Positions 6,820-16,284 are shown, counted from the first letter of the stretch. The stretch: 32,824 bases of DNA from Fidelibacterota bacterium (GCA_022562455.1 JADFPG010000012.1:1-32824), one strand, 5' to 3'. A program made the numbers and translations. The notes: generated by a model from the letters alone, not told the origin.

Positions 6820-8199
6820 CTTTATCATTTTTTCCGGCTTTACCAGCCTGTCAAATTCCTCACCGCTCATATAACCCAATTCAATAATGGTTTCACGGAG
6901 TGTTTTGTTTTCCTTATGGGCTTTCTTGGCCACTTCCGATGCTTTGTCATAGCCTATGTGGGGATTCAGCGCCGTCACCAGCATGAGGGAATTGTGCAGA
7001 TTCTTATGGATCCGTTCCTCATTAGCCAAGATACCGTCCACACAGTTTTCCGCGAAGGAAACAGACACATCAGCCATCAACCGAATAGATTGGAGAATAT
7101 TAAAGGCCAGCACCGGACGGTACACATTCAATTCAAAATTACCGGAAGCGCCGGCTATGGTAATGGTCACATCATTCCCGATTACTTGCGTGCAAACCAT
7201 GGTCACTGCTTCCGCCTGGGTAGGGTTGACTTTACCCGGCATGATGGAACTGCCCGGTTCATTGGCAGGCAGAATAATTTCGCCAATTCCAGAACGGGGT
7301 CCGCTCCCCAGCCAACGAATGTCATTGGCAATCTTGTTCAAGGAAGCTGCTACCGTTTTCAATGCTGCTGATAATTCAACAATGCTGTCATGAGCGCCCA
7401 ATGCTTCAAATTTATTAGGAGCTGTTATAAATGGGAGTCCTGTCAGTTTCGCAATTTCTTTCGCAGATGCATCTGAAAATCCTTCAACTGAATTGATGCC
7501 GGTTCCTACGGCTGTGCCGCCCATGGCCAGTTCATAACAGTGGTTTAGTGCATTTTTCACCCGGGTAATTCCATGTTCAACTTGGGAAGCATAACCGGAA
7601 AATTCCTGGCCTAAACTTAAAGGTGTGGCGTCTTGTAAATGGGTACGGCCAAGTTTGATAATATCTTTGAATTCGTCTACTTTTTTTGCCAATGAAATTT
7701 GGAGCTTTTCCAAGGCCGGAATTAATTGATGGGTGGCGGATTCCACTGCGGCAATATTGATTGCAGATGGAAAAGTATCGTTGGTAGACTGAGACATGTT
7801 TACATGATCGTTGGGATGAACAGGATCTTTACTCCCGAGTTCGCCTCCAAGTAATTCAATGGCTCGGTTGGCAATAACCTCATTCACATTCATGTTTGTT
7901 TGCGTACCGGAACCGGTCTGCCAAACCACCAGCGGAAAATGGTCGTCCAGTTTTCCTTCAATGATTTCATCTGCTGCAGTCCTAATTATTTCAGCGAGTT
8001 TTGAATCAAGATTTCCAAAAGATTCGTTTACAGTGGCGGCAGCTTTTTTCAATATTCCGTATGCTCGAATGAAATCCCTGGAAAAATGTTCATTACCGAT
8101 TTTGAAATTTTGAAGTGAACGCTGTGTTTGGGCTCCCCAATATTTATCGTTTGATACTTCTATTGGGCCGATACTGTCGGTTTCAGTACGAGTAGACAT
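6802..8199 (-). CDS. fumC: Fumarate hydratase, class II
   Basis: Oxygen-stable, iron-free cytosolic fumarase interconverting fumarate and (S)-malate in the TCA cycle. The 465 residues match the homotetrameric class II length. Visible signatures are [17 protein letters not shown] (95-112), [17 protein letters not shown] with the catalytic-site His187, and [11 protein letters not shown] (316-326) with the catalytic Ser and Lys323/Asn325. Class II members of the superfamily can be aspartase, but [12 protein letters not shown] and the overall sequence favour fumarase. The start ATG directly follows the korB stop codon with no spacer, so translation is probably coupled and the three genes korA-korB-fumC form one operon of TCA steps. 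Confidence 0.95.
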   Translation of the reverse strand: MSTRTETDSIGPIEVSNDKYWGAQTQRSLQNFKIGNEHFSRDFIRAYGILKKAAATVNESFGNLDSKLAEIIRTAADEIIEGKLDDHFPLVVWQTGSGTQTNMNVNEVIANRAIELLGGELGSKDPVHPNDHVNMSQSTNDTFPSAINIAAVESATHQLIPALEKLQISLAKKVDEFKDIIKLGRTHLQDATPLSLGQEFSGYASQVEHGITRVKNALNHCYELAMGGTAVGTGINSVEGFSDASAKEIAKLTGLPFITAPNKFEALGAHDSIVELSAALKTVAASLNKIANDIRWLGSGPRSGIGEIILPANEPGSSIMPGKVNPTQAEAVTMVCTQVIGNDVTITIAGASGNFELNVYRPVLAFNILQSIRLMADVSVSFAENCVDGILANEERIHKNLHNSLMLVTALNPHIGYDKASEVAKKAHKENKTLRETIIELGYMSGEEFDRLVKPEKMIKPRKKN

Positions 8200-9225
8200 T
8201 TACACTACATCCCATGTGTCACCTGAATTCAATAGCTCCTGTATGCTTCCTGCACCCCGTGTTTCAACAGCTTTATTCACCTGTTGTTCAACCATGTCAT
8301 CATACACTGGCGCATCAATGGCATACAATACGCCAATGGGATCGGGGAATTCTTCCTGATAGGTAAAATTGGCCAACATGGATGCAATGACGTAATCTTT
8401 TTCATTATGAACCAGAACATCATCAACGGAATATTGTCCGTTCAACTCGATGATTTCCGGTACATATCCAACCAGGCGTATTCCTTTATTCTTTTCAGGG
8501 CCAAATAACAAGGGCTGTTCATTTTCAAGCCAAAGAACTTTATCCGCTTTTGTTGCTTTATCTGTCATGGGCGCAAAAGCGCCGTCATTAAAAATCAGAC
8601 AGTTTTGATAAATCTCTAAAAAAGATGTCCCTTTATGTTTATAGGATCTTACAATCATGGACTGCAAATGTTTTGTTTCACGATCGATGGTTCGTGCGAC
8701 AAATGTTGCATCTGCACCCAGAGCGAGAGCCACAGGATTAAAGGGGCGATCTAAGGATCCAAGAGGCGTCGACTTTGTTATTTTTCCGACTTCAGACGTA
8801 GGCGAATACTGACCTTTGGTTAATCCATAAATACGGTTGTTAAACAACAAAACATTAATATCCAGATTACGACGTAACAGATGAATGGTATGGTTACCAC
8901 CGATAGATAATCCATCTCCATCCCCTGTCACCACCCATACAGACAACTTTGGATTTGCAATCTTGACGCCGGAAGCGATGGCCGTAGCACGCCCATGGAT
9001 TGTGTGAAAACCGAAGGTATTCATATAATACGGAAATCGACTGGAACAACCGATGCCGGAAATAAAAACAATATTTTCTTTATCGATATTAAGGTCAGGA
9101 AAAACTTTTTGCGTTTGGGATAAGACCGCATAATCCCCGCAACCCGGACACCAGCGCACTGCCTGATCCGAGACAAAATCCATTCGTGTATATTTTTTCG
9201 TTTCTATTGTTTTTGCTTCAGCCAT
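8200..9225 (-). CDS. korB: 2-oxoglutarate:ferredoxin oxidoreductase, beta subunit (two-subunit type)
   Basis: Thiamine-diphosphate subunit that, with KorA, converts 2-oxoglutarate, CoA and oxidised ferredoxin to succinyl-CoA, CO2 and reduced ferredoxin. Family marks in its 341 residues are the RWCPGCGDYAVL cysteine pair near the N-terminus with a further ligand in SGIGCSSRFPYY. The ThDP/Mg motif GDGDGLSIGGNH is followed by LLFNNRIYGLTKGQYSPTS, and AVARTIDRE-type sequence follows (here FVARTIDRE). It is the KorB of the two-subunit family known from Mycobacterium and other aerobes. It lies 2 bp after korA and directly before fumC. Confidence 0.93.
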   Translation of the reverse strand: MAEAKTIETKKYTRMDFVSDQAVRWCPGCGDYAVLSQTQKVFPDLNIDKENIVFISGIGCSSRFPYYMNTFGFHTIHGRATAIASGVKIANPKLSVWVVTGDGDGLSIGGNHTIHLLRRNLDINVLLFNNRIYGLTKGQYSPTSEVGKITKSTPLGSLDRPFNPVALALGADATFVARTIDRETKHLQSMIVRSYKHKGTSFLEIYQNCLIFNDGAFAPMTDKATKADKVLWLENEQPLLFGPEKNKGIRLVGYVPEIIELNGQYSVDDVLVHNEKDYVIASMLANFTYQEEFPDPIGVLYAIDAPVYDDMVEQQVNKAVETRGAGSIQELLNSGDTWDVV

Positions 9226-9227
9226 AA

Positions 9228-11075
9228 TCAGTTTCCTAACATTTCATTTACTTTTTCATTGATTCGCCCTGTGCTTATTGGTTTTCCTCTAACCAAATTC
9301 AACCCTATTGCATCAATTAAATAATCAGCGCGAATCACTTGAATCAACTGTCCTAAATTGATCTCGGGGATTAGTACATGTTTGAAACGAATTAAAATTT
9401 CTCCCAAATCTTTCGGCAGTGGATTCAACCAACGTAAATGGACATGGCTGACGGATTTCCCTTCTGCTTGTAGTTCTTCAGCTGAGGTACGGCAAGAACC
9501 TTTAGTCCCTCCCCAGCTCAGTATCAATAAGTCACCATTGTTTTTACCAAAGATTTCTATCGGTGGAATATCTTGAACAATGTTGTTTACCTTTTGCTGC
9601 CGTGTTAGAATCATATGGTGATGGTTATCAGGATCATGACTTACATTACCCGTACCGTCTTCTTTTTCCAAACCACCAATGCGGTGTTCCAGACCTTTCG
9701 TTCCCGGGATTGCCCAAGGACGAGCTAGCGTTTTTTTCTCTCTTCTATATGGCATAAATTGACCGTCTACCAAATTGGACGTATCCGCAAATTTCACTTC
9801 AATGGGAGGTAAATCATCAATATTTGGAATAGCCCAAGGTTCTGAACCGTTCGCTAAATACCCATCGGTTAAAAGAAGTACTGGCGTCATATATTTCAAT
9901 GCAATCCGACAAGCTTCATAAGCAACATAAAAACAATCACCCGGCGTGGACGAAGCAATCACAGGTATGGGCGCTTCTCCATTGCGACCATAAAGCGCTT
10001 GGAACAAATCTGACTGTTCTGTTTTTGTCGGCAAACCGGTGCTGGGTCCGCCCCGCTGAACATTTATAATCACCATAGGTAGTTCAGCGATCACAGCCAA
10101 ACCCAATGCCTCTCCTTTCAGAGCAATACCCGGCCCGGAAGAAGCAGTCACAGAAAGATTACCGGTAAAAGCAGCGCCGATAATGGATGTCATACCCGCA
10201 ATCTCATCTTCAGCCTGAAATGTTTTTACATTGTGATGTTTTAATGCGGAAAGTGTATGAAGTATATCACTGGCAGGAGTGATTGGATATCCGCCAAAAA
10301 ACAACGGGAGCTTTGATTTTTCTGCTGCAGCAACCAAACCCAGTGACAATGCATAATTACCAACAATATTCCTGTATTTTCCGGGAGGCAGATCTGCTTT
10401 GGATACTTGATAGCGTGTGGTGAAAATTTCAGTTGTTTCACCATAATTATATCCAGCATTCAAGGCGCGTATGTTTGCTTCAACCAACTCAGGTCGTTTT
10501 GCAAATTTCTTTCTTAACCAGGTTTTGGTTGACTCTACCGGTCGGTCATAAATCCAGAATAGAAGCCCCAATGCAAAAAAGTTTTTTGTTCGTTCTACCG
10601 TCTTGGATGGAAGACCCATATCCACGCATGCTTCCGAAACAATTTTGCTCATATCAATGGCAAATACCTTAAAAGAATCTTCTAAAGAATCATCTTCCAA
10701 TGGATTGGATTCATATCCCGCGAAGGTCAAATTCTTCCTGGTAAATGATGCTGAATTGCAAATAAGCATCCCTCCCGGCTCCAGTTCATCACGATGTACT
10801 TTTAAGGCTGCAGGGTTCATGGCGACTAATACATCAACTTTATCTCCCGGAGTATGAATATTTTTGGAGCTGAAATGTATTTGAAACGCACTCACACCTG
10901 CCAATGAACCGGCGGGAGCACGAATTTCTGCCGGGTAGTCCGGCAACGTGCTTAAATCATTTCCAACAATAGCGGTGGCTTCTGTAAAACGACCGCCGGT
11001 CAGCTGCATCCCGTCTCCAGAATCTCCTGCGAAACGAATGACAACATCATCAATATTTTTAAGTGTCTTACTCAT
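9228..11075 (-). CDS. korA: 2-oxoglutarate:ferredoxin oxidoreductase, fused gamma-alpha subunit
   Basis: Partner of korB; the 615 residues fuse the gamma domain (about 1-190, starting DVVIRFAGDSGDGMQLTGGRF) to the alpha/pyrimidine-binding domain (about 230-615). The gamma domain shows LPDYPAEIRAPAGSLAGVSAFQ. The alpha domain shows GYPITPASDIL, SGPGIALKGEALGLA and NVQRGGPSTGLPTKTEQ, where the RGGPSTG motif interacts with ThDP and substrate. No 4Fe-4S ferredoxin domain is encoded next to it, as expected for the two-subunit, oxygen-tolerant class. The gene starts a tight leftward operon korA-korB-fumC and faces the selD operon across 223 bp, which must hold both promoters. Confidence 0.93.
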   Translation of the reverse strand: MSKTLKNIDDVVIRFAGDSGDGMQLTGGRFTEATAIVGNDLSTLPDYPAEIRAPAGSLAGVSAFQIHFSSKNIHTPGDKVDVLVAMNPAALKVHRDELEPGGMLICNSASFTRKNLTFAGYESNPLEDDSLEDSFKVFAIDMSKIVSEACVDMGLPSKTVERTKNFFALGLLFWIYDRPVESTKTWLRKKFAKRPELVEANIRALNAGYNYGETTEIFTTRYQVSKADLPPGKYRNIVGNYALSLGLVAAAEKSKLPLFFGGYPITPASDILHTLSALKHHNVKTFQAEDEIAGMTSIIGAAFTGNLSVTASSGPGIALKGEALGLAVIAELPMVIINVQRGGPSTGLPTKTEQSDLFQALYGRNGEAPIPVIASSTPGDCFYVAYEACRIALKYMTPVLLLTDGYLANGSEPWAIPNIDDLPPIEVKFADTSNLVDGQFMPYRREKKTLARPWAIPGTKGLEHRIGGLEKEDGTGNVSHDPDNHHHMILTRQQKVNNIVQDIPPIEIFGKNNGDLLILSWGGTKGSCRTSAEELQAEGKSVSHVHLRWLNPLPKDLGEILIRFKHVLIPEINLGQLIQVIRADYLIDAIGLNLVRGKPISTGRINEKVNEMLGN

Positions 11076-11298
11076 GGAAGGTATATATCTGAATATTAAG
11101 GGTTAGATATAAAATGACCAGATATTTTCAGGCTTTATTTGGAGGTGCAATAGTATTGATTTCAATCGTATTTATTACCTGTTTGGCTTCAAATTTACCA
11201 ATGTGTTTCTACGTAAATCAATTGGATTAGTGCCCAATTTTTTAAGTCGATGAAAAATTGCACTTTATCTTCTATTGGTGTAAACTTAACGTGTTTTT

Positions 11299-12099
11299 AT
11301 GAGTCCTAAGTATAATCCGAATCAACTTTCTATTTTCCCGGAACTATCCGGTGATATATCTACACCCTCCATTGCAACTATCCCGGAATTCGATATTGCA
11401 CTTGGTAATTTAATTAAAATGAGTGATCTGGGGGCATTCATCCAAATTAATATTCAAGGTATTGACAAATCGTATTCTTTGAATTTAAACGAATTACATA
11501 TCACTTCTGATTTTCTACAAAAAGATACGACACCTGTAACCGTTCACTTATTTTCCCAGGAAATACGAAATGAACTAAAAAAACTGACCTACGAAGTAAA
11601 ATCATTTTTTAATCGTGGGAATTCATTTAACACTTCCTTTGGTTATTTTCTGTTTCGCAGTCATTTTCCCCGTTGGAAAACGTATTTAAAGGAATGTCAG
11701 CAAACGATTAATGATTATATTTCAACTACATTCAGCGGAGGTGTTTATGGGCATTACTTTATAGATCATTTTCAAAAAGGGTATGACTTAATAAAAAAAA
11801 CAGCGGACGTAAGAGCACCATGGGTTTTTAGAGAAAAAATATTATTAAAAGATATTCAGGATCTGCGGCATGAACTTTTAGAAGGTGGCTCCACACTATC
11901 GACCTTAACACCAACAGATTTAGAATATCCTTTCCAATTAATAGTTTTGAAAACAATGCATATTCCTATGGTTCTCCATCAATATCAAGCCCAAGTTCAA
12001 CTTCATTCTGTATTTAAAACCATTCATTTAGATTATCTTGTAGGTATAGAAATCAATACAATTGAAGATGTACGTAAATTAACCAAAAAACTAAAATGA
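11299..12099 (+). CDS. Unknown protein translationally coupled to selD
   Basis: I do not recognise this 266-residue protein. It has no signal peptide, membrane segment or cysteine motif. It starts MSPKYNPNQLSIFPELSGD, has a predicted soluble mixed fold, a basic aromatic middle (about 108-140 with FNRGNSFNTSFGYFLFRSHFPRW) and a Lys-rich C-terminus (KLTKKLK). The start has no obvious Shine-Dalgarno sequence. Its TGA stop overlaps the ATG of selD (ATGA at 12096-12099), the usual sign of one transcript and coupled translation. That placement hints at a role in selenium metabolism or in regulating SelD, but this is inference from position only. Its A+T content is higher than that of the neighbouring metabolic genes. 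Confidence 0.72.
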   Translation: MSPKYNPNQLSIFPELSGDISTPSIATIPEFDIALGNLIKMSDLGAFIQINIQGIDKSYSLNLNELHITSDFLQKDTTPVTVHLFSQEIRNELKKLTYEVKSFFNRGNSFNTSFGYFLFRSHFPRWKTYLKECQQTINDYISTTFSGGVYGHYFIDHFQKGYDLIKKTADVRAPWVFREKILLKDIQDLRHELLEGGSTLSTLTPTDLEYPFQLIVLKTMHIPMVLHQYQAQVQLHSVFKTIHLDYLVGIEINTIEDVRKLTKKLK

Positions 12100-13142
12100 A
12101 AACGAAAGAACAAATTAGACTTACAACACTATCCCACGGCAGCGGTTGAGCGTGTAAAATCGGTCCGAAAGACCTGGCCCAGGTACTGGGTCAACTTAAA
12201 TTGCCACAGGATGATCGTGTAGTCGTTGGCTTTGATGGCGCCGACGATGCTGCCGTTTTGCGTCTGCATGGTGATCGGTACATTGTCCAAACTGTAGATT
12301 TTTTTACTCCAATTGTTGACGACCCATACACATTCGGACAGATTGCTGCAGCCAATTCCATTTCCGACATATATGCCATGGGCGCCACACCGTTATTCGC
12401 ATTGAATATTGTTGGTTTTCCAATCAATGAATTACCAAAATCAATCTTAATTGATATTTTACAAGGGGGAGCAGATAAAGCGGCTGAAGCAGGCATTTCC
12501 ATTGTTGGGGGTCATTCGGTGGATGACCATGAACCGAAATATGGTTTAGTTGTAACCGGTGAGGTTGAGAAAAATAACCTGGTGCGAAATAATGGTGCAC
12601 AACCGGGAGATGCATTGATTTTAACCAAACCCTTAGGGACAGGAATTATTTCCACAGCTATAAAAAAAGAATGCGCTTCGGATAAACAGATTGAAGCAGC
12701 AGTGGAATCCATGACAACTTTAAATAAAGCGGGGGCGGATGCTATGATCGGACTTGAAGTTCATGCGGCTACCGATGTAACCGGGTTTGGGCTATTAGGT
12801 CATTTATTAGAAATGTGTCGAGCCAGTGGTGTATCGGCTGATATCGATTTCAAAAAACTGGAGTTCCTACCCGGGGTGAAAAAACTAGCATCTAATGGCT
12901 TCATACCCGGTGGGTCCAAAAGGAATCTTGAGTTTGTAAAAGAGGAAGTTCGTTTTAATGGTTCACTATCTGAAACAAATCAATTATTGGCAGCAGACGC
13001 TCAAACGTCCGGTGGATTATTAATATCTCTTCCAAATGAAGATGCAGATAAATTTCTTGATATTATTAATACTTCTACATCATTCCCTGCATTCAAGATT
13101 GGAAAGATTACAACAAAAACAGATAAGTTTATTACAATCTGA
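12096..13142 (+). CDS. selD: Selenide, water dikinase (selenophosphate synthetase), Sec-containing
   Basis: Makes selenophosphate from selenide and ATP, the selenium donor for Sec-tRNA. Read from the ATG at 12096 the protein is 348 residues, the normal SelD length, with the in-frame UGA at 12147-12149 decoded as Sec18. The context HGSG-U-ACKIGP aligns with the catalytic loop GSGCGCKI of E. coli SelD, so Sec replaces the catalytic Cys and Lys21 is the catalytic Lys. Downstream are GFDGADDAAV, QTVDFFTPIVDDPYTFGQIAA, NSISDIYAMGATPLFAL and GGHSVDDHEPKYGL, all family motifs. Starting at the TTG at 12201 would remove the active site. A SECIS-like hairpin follows the UGA, and a perfect terminator ends the transcript. 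Sec-containing SelD is an established variant. Confidence 0.95.
12162..12174 (+). promoter_or_regulatory. SECIS-like hairpin of selD
   Basis: GGTC (12162-12165) pairs with GACC (12171-12174) around CGAAA. The loop starts 17 bases after the UGA and has G as its second base; both fit the bacterial SECIS rules (loop about 16-37 bases after UGA, G within the first two loop bases). A second hairpin, CCCAG/CTGGG around GTA at 12178-12190, is an alternative. Confidence 0.6.
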
Positions 13143-13179
13143 TCATTATGATTCAATAGATTAATCACATTAGATAATG

Positions 13180-13207
13180 GTGTTTCCAGCTGGAAACACT
13201 TTTTTTA
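13180..13207 (+). terminator. Intrinsic terminator of the selD transcript
   Basis: The 20-base perfect palindrome GTGTTTCCAGCTGGAAACAC is followed by eight T. It lies 37 bases after the selD stop. Confidence 0.9.
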
Positions 13208-13468
13208 TTAATACTTGATAATAGTACTTATATATCATAGAATTACTATAGGATAACAAAGTCTTGTTACCTTTAGTCCCTCTTACTAATGCAATTTGAT
13301 TATTGCACAATATAAGGCTGATTTATCATAGGATGAATTGTTCTACTATCAATCTTTTCCATAACCGATTCCGGTGTATTAACCGAAAGATCTCTGAACC
13401 AAATCTTCTACCACTTGTCTCCCCCATACCATCGAAAACCGGGATAAATACAACCAAGGAAGTTTACG

Positions 13469-13738
13469 ATGAAAACAAACTGCTGGAACTATATGAAGTG
13501 CGGACTCGAGCTTGGAGGAAAAAAAGTAGGTAATAGCGGTGTCTGTCCTGCTGTGACATACACTGCTTTCCAAGGAATAAACGGCGGATATAACGGCGGA
13601 CGTTATTGTTGGGGAATAGTGGGAAATTTCCCCGCAAGCAATCTTCGCTGTCCCCATGCAGCTCAAATCAAGGATTGTAACCTATGCGACTTTTACAAAC
13701 TCGTAGAGAAGGAATCCGGGGATCATTTTGTCGTATAA
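13469..13738 (+). CDS. Two-CW domain small cysteine-rich protein
   Basis: An 89-residue protein beginning MKTNCWNYMKCGLELGG, with VCPA (about 26-29), the second CW in GGRYCWGIVGNF (about 44-55) and a C-terminal CPHAAQIKDCNLCDFYKLV. The spacing of two CW pairs, the VCPA motif and the ending NCxxCDFYxxV match the family called two-CW domain. That family is often a stand-alone protein or the end of sensor proteins in anaerobes, and its biochemical role is not known. Several cysteines could bind metal. An AAGGAAG ribosome binding site precedes the ATG. It lies between the selD terminator and the kor/hdr cluster and may be part of the redox region or an independent unit. Confidence 0.82.
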   Translation: MKTNCWNYMKCGLELGGKKVGNSGVCPAVTYTAFQGINGGYNGGRYCWGIVGNFPASNLRCPHAAQIKDCNLCDFYKLVEKESGDHFVV

Positions 13739-13779
13739 CAATTATGAGTCTGCTTCAAAAAGTATGTTTTGTTTTCACC

Positions 13780-13842
13780 AACGTTGCGTAGTGCAGACAT
13801 TCCTGTCTGCACACCGACAGACAAGAATGTCTATCGTACGGT
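13780..13842. repeat. Imperfect inverted repeat (REP-like)
   Basis: GTGCAGACATTCCTGTCTG and GACAGACAAGAATGTCTA are nearly reverse complements, flanked by CGTA/TACG-type ends, so the 63-base element can form a long hairpin with several mismatches. It lies between the two-CW gene and korD. The CTGTCTGC core recalls the palindrome at 23139-23158. Confidence 0.65.
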
Positions 13843-13911
13843 TGAAAAGATGAAATTGAATCGAATTCGACTTTTTCAGAGTGGACTCAAATATGGAAAG
13901 GATAATTTATA

Positions 13912-14223
13912 ATGAGCTATTGGCGAGTTCCACTGGATATTCAAGACATAAAAATTCCGAAGGGTGATATTCATATCATTATTGAGCGGTGCAAGGGGTG
14001 CAAATTTTGTGTTGAATACTGTCCTAGGAATGTTCTGGAAATGTCCACCGATTATAATCCGAAGGGATATCATTATCCTAATGTGATAAAACAGGGCGCC
14101 TGTGTAAACTGCAATCTCTGTGAATTGATTTGCCCGGAATTTTCTATTTACTGTTTAGAAGGCGAGGCGCAACCGCCCGACCCGGACGAAGTGCTTAGAA
14201 AAGGAGGAAACCATGAAAGCTGA
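13912..14223 (+). CDS. korD: Ferredoxin-type delta subunit of 2-oxoacid:ferredoxin oxidoreductase
   Basis: A 103-residue protein with two [4Fe-4S] motifs: CKGCKFCVEYCP (about 27-38) and CVNCNLCELICP (about 64-75). It matches the delta subunit of four-subunit 2-oxoglutarate or related 2-oxoacid:ferredoxin oxidoreductases. That subunit carries electrons from the ThDP-linked beta subunit to free ferredoxin or to a partner complex. Its last codons contain the AGGAGG ribosome binding site of korA and the two genes overlap by 11 bases. It is the first gene of the korDABC-gltD/mvhD-hdrCB-hdrA cluster. Confidence 0.9.
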   Translation: MSYWRVPLDIQDIKIPKGDIHIIIERCKGCKFCVEYCPRNVLEMSTDYNPKGYHYPNVIKQGACVNCNLCELICPEFSIYCLEGEAQPPDPDEVLRKGGNHES

Positions 14224-15373
14224 TCCTATGGGTGTCGCAACAGGAAGCCATTATTTAGATGGTGATCATGCCTGCGCAGAAGGTGCCATTGCCGGCGGCT
14301 GCAGATTCATGGCGGGATATCCTATTACACCTTCCACTGAAGTGGCAGAACGAATAGCAGAACGATTCCCAAAAATAGGTGGTATGTTTATCCAGATGGA
14401 AGATGAGTTAGCCTCCATGGCTGCAGTATCAGGCGCTGTATGGGCAGGGGCAAAATCCATGACTGTCACCTCCGGGCCGGGTTTTTCGCTAATGATGGAA
14501 AATATTGGGCTGGCCGTCATGATGGAAGTTCCCTGTGTCGTTGTCAATGTCCAGCGGGGCGGCCCATCCACCGGTCTGCCTACTCTTACTGCCCAGGCGG
14601 ATATGATGCAGGCCAGATGGGGCTCACATGGTGATTACGAGATAATTGCATTGTCTCCCAATTCTCCACAGGAATGTTTCGATTTAACGATTACAGCCTT
14701 CAATCTTTCAGAAAAATGGCGTGTACCTGTTTTATTCATGATGGATGAATGTGTGGGTCATATGACCGAAAAAGTTATCATCCCAAATGCAGATGAAATT
14801 GAAGTCACTCCGAGAAAATATTACAAAGGGAAAAAAGAATCTTATCGACCTTACAGATTTAATGGATCGAATTCGGTAGCTCCCATGGTCAAAGCAGGGG
14901 ATGGTTATTTTATACACATCACCGGTCTGACCCATGACGAACGGGGTTATCCTGTAATCAATGCCGAAGCCCAGGAAAAAAACGTAAAGCACCTGGTAAA
15001 TAAAATTCTGAAAAATGAGGAAAAAATTCGGATTATTGAAGAGGACCAAGTGGATGGAGCAGATGTGGTGGTTATTTCGTATGGAATCTCTTCCCGTGTA
15101 GCCATGAATGCTGTGGAAGCAGCCAGAAAAAAAGGATTAAAAGTTGGGACATTAAGACTCGTAACTGTTTGGCCCTTCCCTGAAAGCCGAATTCGTGAAC
15201 TGGCAAAATCCGTCAAGGCTTTTGTCGTTCCGGAAATCAATATGGGTCAAATTTCCCTGGAAGTGGAACGCTGTGCACAGGGAAATGCTAAAACAATTCT
15301 TGTACCCCATGCAGGAGGTTGGGTTCATGACCCCACTGACATTTTAAACGCCATCGAGGAAAGTATCGTATGA
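14213..15373 (+). CDS. korA: 2-oxoacid:ferredoxin oxidoreductase, alpha subunit (four-subunit type)
   Basis: The 386-residue alpha chain carries the pyrimidine-binding domain: GYPITPSTEVAERIAERF (about 40-57), MEDELASMAAVSGAVWAG and NVQRGGPSTGLPTLTAQADM (about 111-130). The C-terminal transketolase-like domain contains PEINMGQISLEVER. RGGPSTGLPT is shared with 2-oxoglutarate enzymes, which is why I prefer KOR over pyruvate or indolepyruvate enzymes; the substrate is still inferred. Unlike the KorA at 9228-11075 it has no fused gamma domain. The start overlaps korD and the stop overlaps korB by ATGA. Confidence 0.9.
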   Translation: MKADPMGVATGSHYLDGDHACAEGAIAGGCRFMAGYPITPSTEVAERIAERFPKIGGMFIQMEDELASMAAVSGAVWAGAKSMTVTSGPGFSLMMENIGLAVMMEVPCVVVNVQRGGPSTGLPTLTAQADMMQARWGSHGDYEIIALSPNSPQECFDLTITAFNLSEKWRVPVLFMMDECVGHMTEKVIIPNADEIEVTPRKYYKGKKESYRPYRFNGSNSVAPMVKAGDGYFIHITGLTHDERGYPVINAEAQEKNVKHLVNKILKNEEKIRIIEEDQVDGADVVVISYGISSRVAMNAVEAARKKGLKVGTLRLVTVWPFPESRIRELAKSVKAFVVPEINMGQISLEVERCAQGNAKTILVPHAGGWVHDPTDILNAIEESIV

Positions 15374-16284
15374 GTGAAACCATTACAGATTATACCAATA
15401 AACTGACTATCCCAAAGCCTGAAGAAAATTTTCGGCATCCTATGGAAGCTTACATTCGATCTGAACGGTTTCCCCACATTTGGTGTTCCTCCTGCGGGAT
15501 CGGAACCATTCTCACGGCATATATTAGCGGTCTTCAAAAATCAGGGTTGGACCCTGAAAAGGTAGCTGTTGTTTCAGGAATTGGCTGTTCCGGCCGTGTC
15601 GCCGGATACCTGAGGCTGGATAGTTTTCACAGCACTCATGGCCGGGCTCTTCCATTTGCCACAGGACTCGCATTGGGTAATCCGGAATTGAAGGTCTCAG
15701 TCATCAGTGGAGATGGTGATATTTCTGCCATTGGAGGGAATCATTTCATCCACTCTGCCAGGCGGAACATGAACTTGACCATTATCTGTATCAATAATTT
15801 CACCTACGCTATGACCGGAGGCCAAGCAGGACCCACAACTCCCATAGAAGCCAATTCCTCCACGACACCTTACGGCAGTTATGAGTATCCATTTAACCTG
15901 CCATTTTTGGCTGAATCCTGTGGAGCAGTATACGTGGCTCGATGGACAGCACTTCATATCCGGCGCCTAACCAATGCCATTTCCGAAGCTTTGCTAAAAC
16001 CGGGTTTTTCCTTCATTGAAGTTATTTCTCCCTGTCCCACTCTCTATTCACGGAGAAACCGACTTGGAACCGGATTGGACTCAATGAAATTCTATCACGA
16101 CACTGCCATCATTCAGCACGGCGCAGAAACTCGGGAAGTGGATATTGAATATCAGCAGAAAATCATTGTAGGAAAATTCGTGGACAAGGAAAAACCGACG
16201 TTTACTGAAGCCAGAGACAAATTTTTAAAAAAGAAACTGGGTGACAGGTTCGTACCATACAGGGGGCCAAATCATGGACATTAG
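15370..16284 (+). CDS. korB: 2-oxoacid:ferredoxin oxidoreductase, beta subunit (four-subunit type)
   Basis: The 304-residue ThDP subunit has IWCSSCGIGTIL (about 36-47) and SGIGCSGRVAGYL for the proximal [4Fe-4S] cluster. The ThDP motif is SGDGDISAIGGNHFIHSARRN, followed by CINNFTYAMTGGQAGPTTP. It is clearly diverged from the other KorB (8200-9225), whose equivalent is LFNNRIYGLTKGQYSPTS, so this is a separate enzyme and not a recent duplicate. Its ATG overlaps the korA stop (ATGA), and its end overlaps korC by 11 bases. Confidence 0.9.
   Translation: MSETITDYTNKLTIPKPEENFRHPMEAYIRSERFPHIWCSSCGIGTILTAYISGLQKSGLDPEKVAVVSGIGCSGRVAGYLRLDSFHSTHGRALPFATGLALGNPELKVSVISGDGDISAIGGNHFIHSARRNMNLTIICINNFTYAMTGGQAGPTTPIEANSSTTPYGSYEYPFNLPFLAESCGAVYVARWTALHIRRLTNAISEALLKPGFSFIEVISPCPTLYSRRNRLGTGLDSMKFYHDTAIIQHGAETREVDIEYQQKIIVGKFVDKEKPTFTEARDKFLKKKLGDRFVPYRGPNHGH

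Noticed and set aside
12201-13142. selD starting at TTG 12201
   Set aside because: This start would delete the catalytic loop; the ATG at 12096 gives normal length and couples to the upstream gene.
13303-13533. ORF just before the two-CW gene
   Set aside because: It overlaps the two-CW start in another frame, has no ribosome binding site and no recognisable sequence.
8200-16284. The two korAB sets as a recent tandem duplication
   Set aside because: Subunit architecture (fused versus separate gamma) and key motifs differ; they belong to different classes.
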